Shown: one piece after another, positions 14,154-14,274 of the stretch
Position numbering within the stretch: position 1 is the stretch's first letter
Layout of the letters: each line of letters begins with the position of its first letter
Assembly: GCA_051745935.1 (NCBI GenBank)
Contig: JBNJEM010000126.1
Location: 1 to 14,274 of the forward strand
From: JBNJEM01 sp051745935
GTDB lineage: Bacteria > Planctomycetota > Planctomycetia > Pirellulales > Pirellulaceae
Direction: 5' to 3'
Length of the DNA stretch: 14,274 bases
Made by a program: the position numbers and the translations under genes
The notes under the pieces: model-generated
Databases searched by the model: none
The model's input: the letters and a program-made list of their open reading frames with translations, nothing else
Told to the model about the DNA's origin: nothing

Positions 14154-14274
14154 GGTCAGACCCCCACGAGTTCATCTCGTGGGTGAATCAGGCTCGTGAG
14201 CTACGGTCGCGGCGTCCTACCGGTCAGACCCCCACGAGTTCATCTCGTGGGTGAATCAGGCTCGTGAGCTACGG
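14154..14274 (+). repeat. Tandem 53-base hairpin-bearing repeat, two copies, reaching the edge
   Basis: Two identical 53-base copies (14154-14206 and 14222-14274) are separated by 15 bases, giving a 68-base period. Each carries the stem CCCACGAG/CTCGTGGG with loop TTCAT, then a smaller GCTC/GAGC hairpin, and ends CTACGG. The second copy ends exactly at the window edge, so the array may continue. It lies 36 bases after the rseP stop and could act in 3'-end formation, but no T-run follows. Confidence 0.85.

Noticed and set aside
14154..14274. CRISPR-like array at the right edge
   Set aside because: The unit is 53 bases with only a 15-base interval, unlike CRISPR spacers of about 30-40 bases. 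Only two units are visible and no cas gene is present.

Overview
The window most likely comes from a planctomycete (Planctomycetia, probably Pirellulales-like). The grounds are: a partial gene at the left edge whose N-terminus carries the planctomycetal surface-protein signature (RRLLVENLEQRVVLD); a secreted formylglycine-type sulfatase beside a secreted TIM-barrel glycosidase-like protein; a dxr-rseP gene pair with an oversized RseP; GC-rich coding sequence; and several families of intergenic repeats. The genus cannot be fixed from sequence alone.

Layout. Positions 1-5767 hold a run of minus-strand genes for exported proteins. In transcription order these are a secreted endonuclease/exonuclease/phosphatase (EEP) protein (5767-4622), a type I sulfatase (4546-3146), a possible 64-residue ORF (2994-2800), a GH67-like secreted protein (2595-304), and the first 21 codons of a LEPR-XLL-type surface protein (63-1). 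The gaps between them (about 75, 150, 200 and 240 bases) suggest separate or only loosely coupled transcription units. A good promoter (158-185) and a perfect 19-base palindrome (188-206) precede the edge gene.

Positions 5768-6824 hold no convincing gene. A DUF434/DUF5616-family protein (6825-7568, +) follows and converges on ftsH (9663-7612, -). Positions 9664-10770 are a gene-free, repeat-rich divergent region between ftsH and dxr. It has two copies of a ~100-base dispersed repeat, whose third copy lies upstream of the GH67-like gene, and a 201-base MITE/REP-like nested inverted repeat. dxr (10771-11934) and rseP (11919-14117) overlap by 16 bases and form an operon. A 53-base hairpin-bearing unit is repeated with a 68-base period at the right edge.

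How it works together. dxr-rseP combines the committed MEP (isoprenoid) pathway step with an intramembrane site-2 protease. With the divergent ftsH, the locus places two membrane-embedded zinc proteases side by side. The left half looks like polysaccharide scavenging: the sulfatase would remove sulfate esters and the glycosidase-like protein would cut the backbone, but the substrate is not readable. I found no clear defence, toxin or biosynthetic system. The least explained items are the PIN-like DUF434 protein, the repeats that all point into downstream genes and end in a shared GACCGGTATA-like motif, and the nested hairpin element before dxr.
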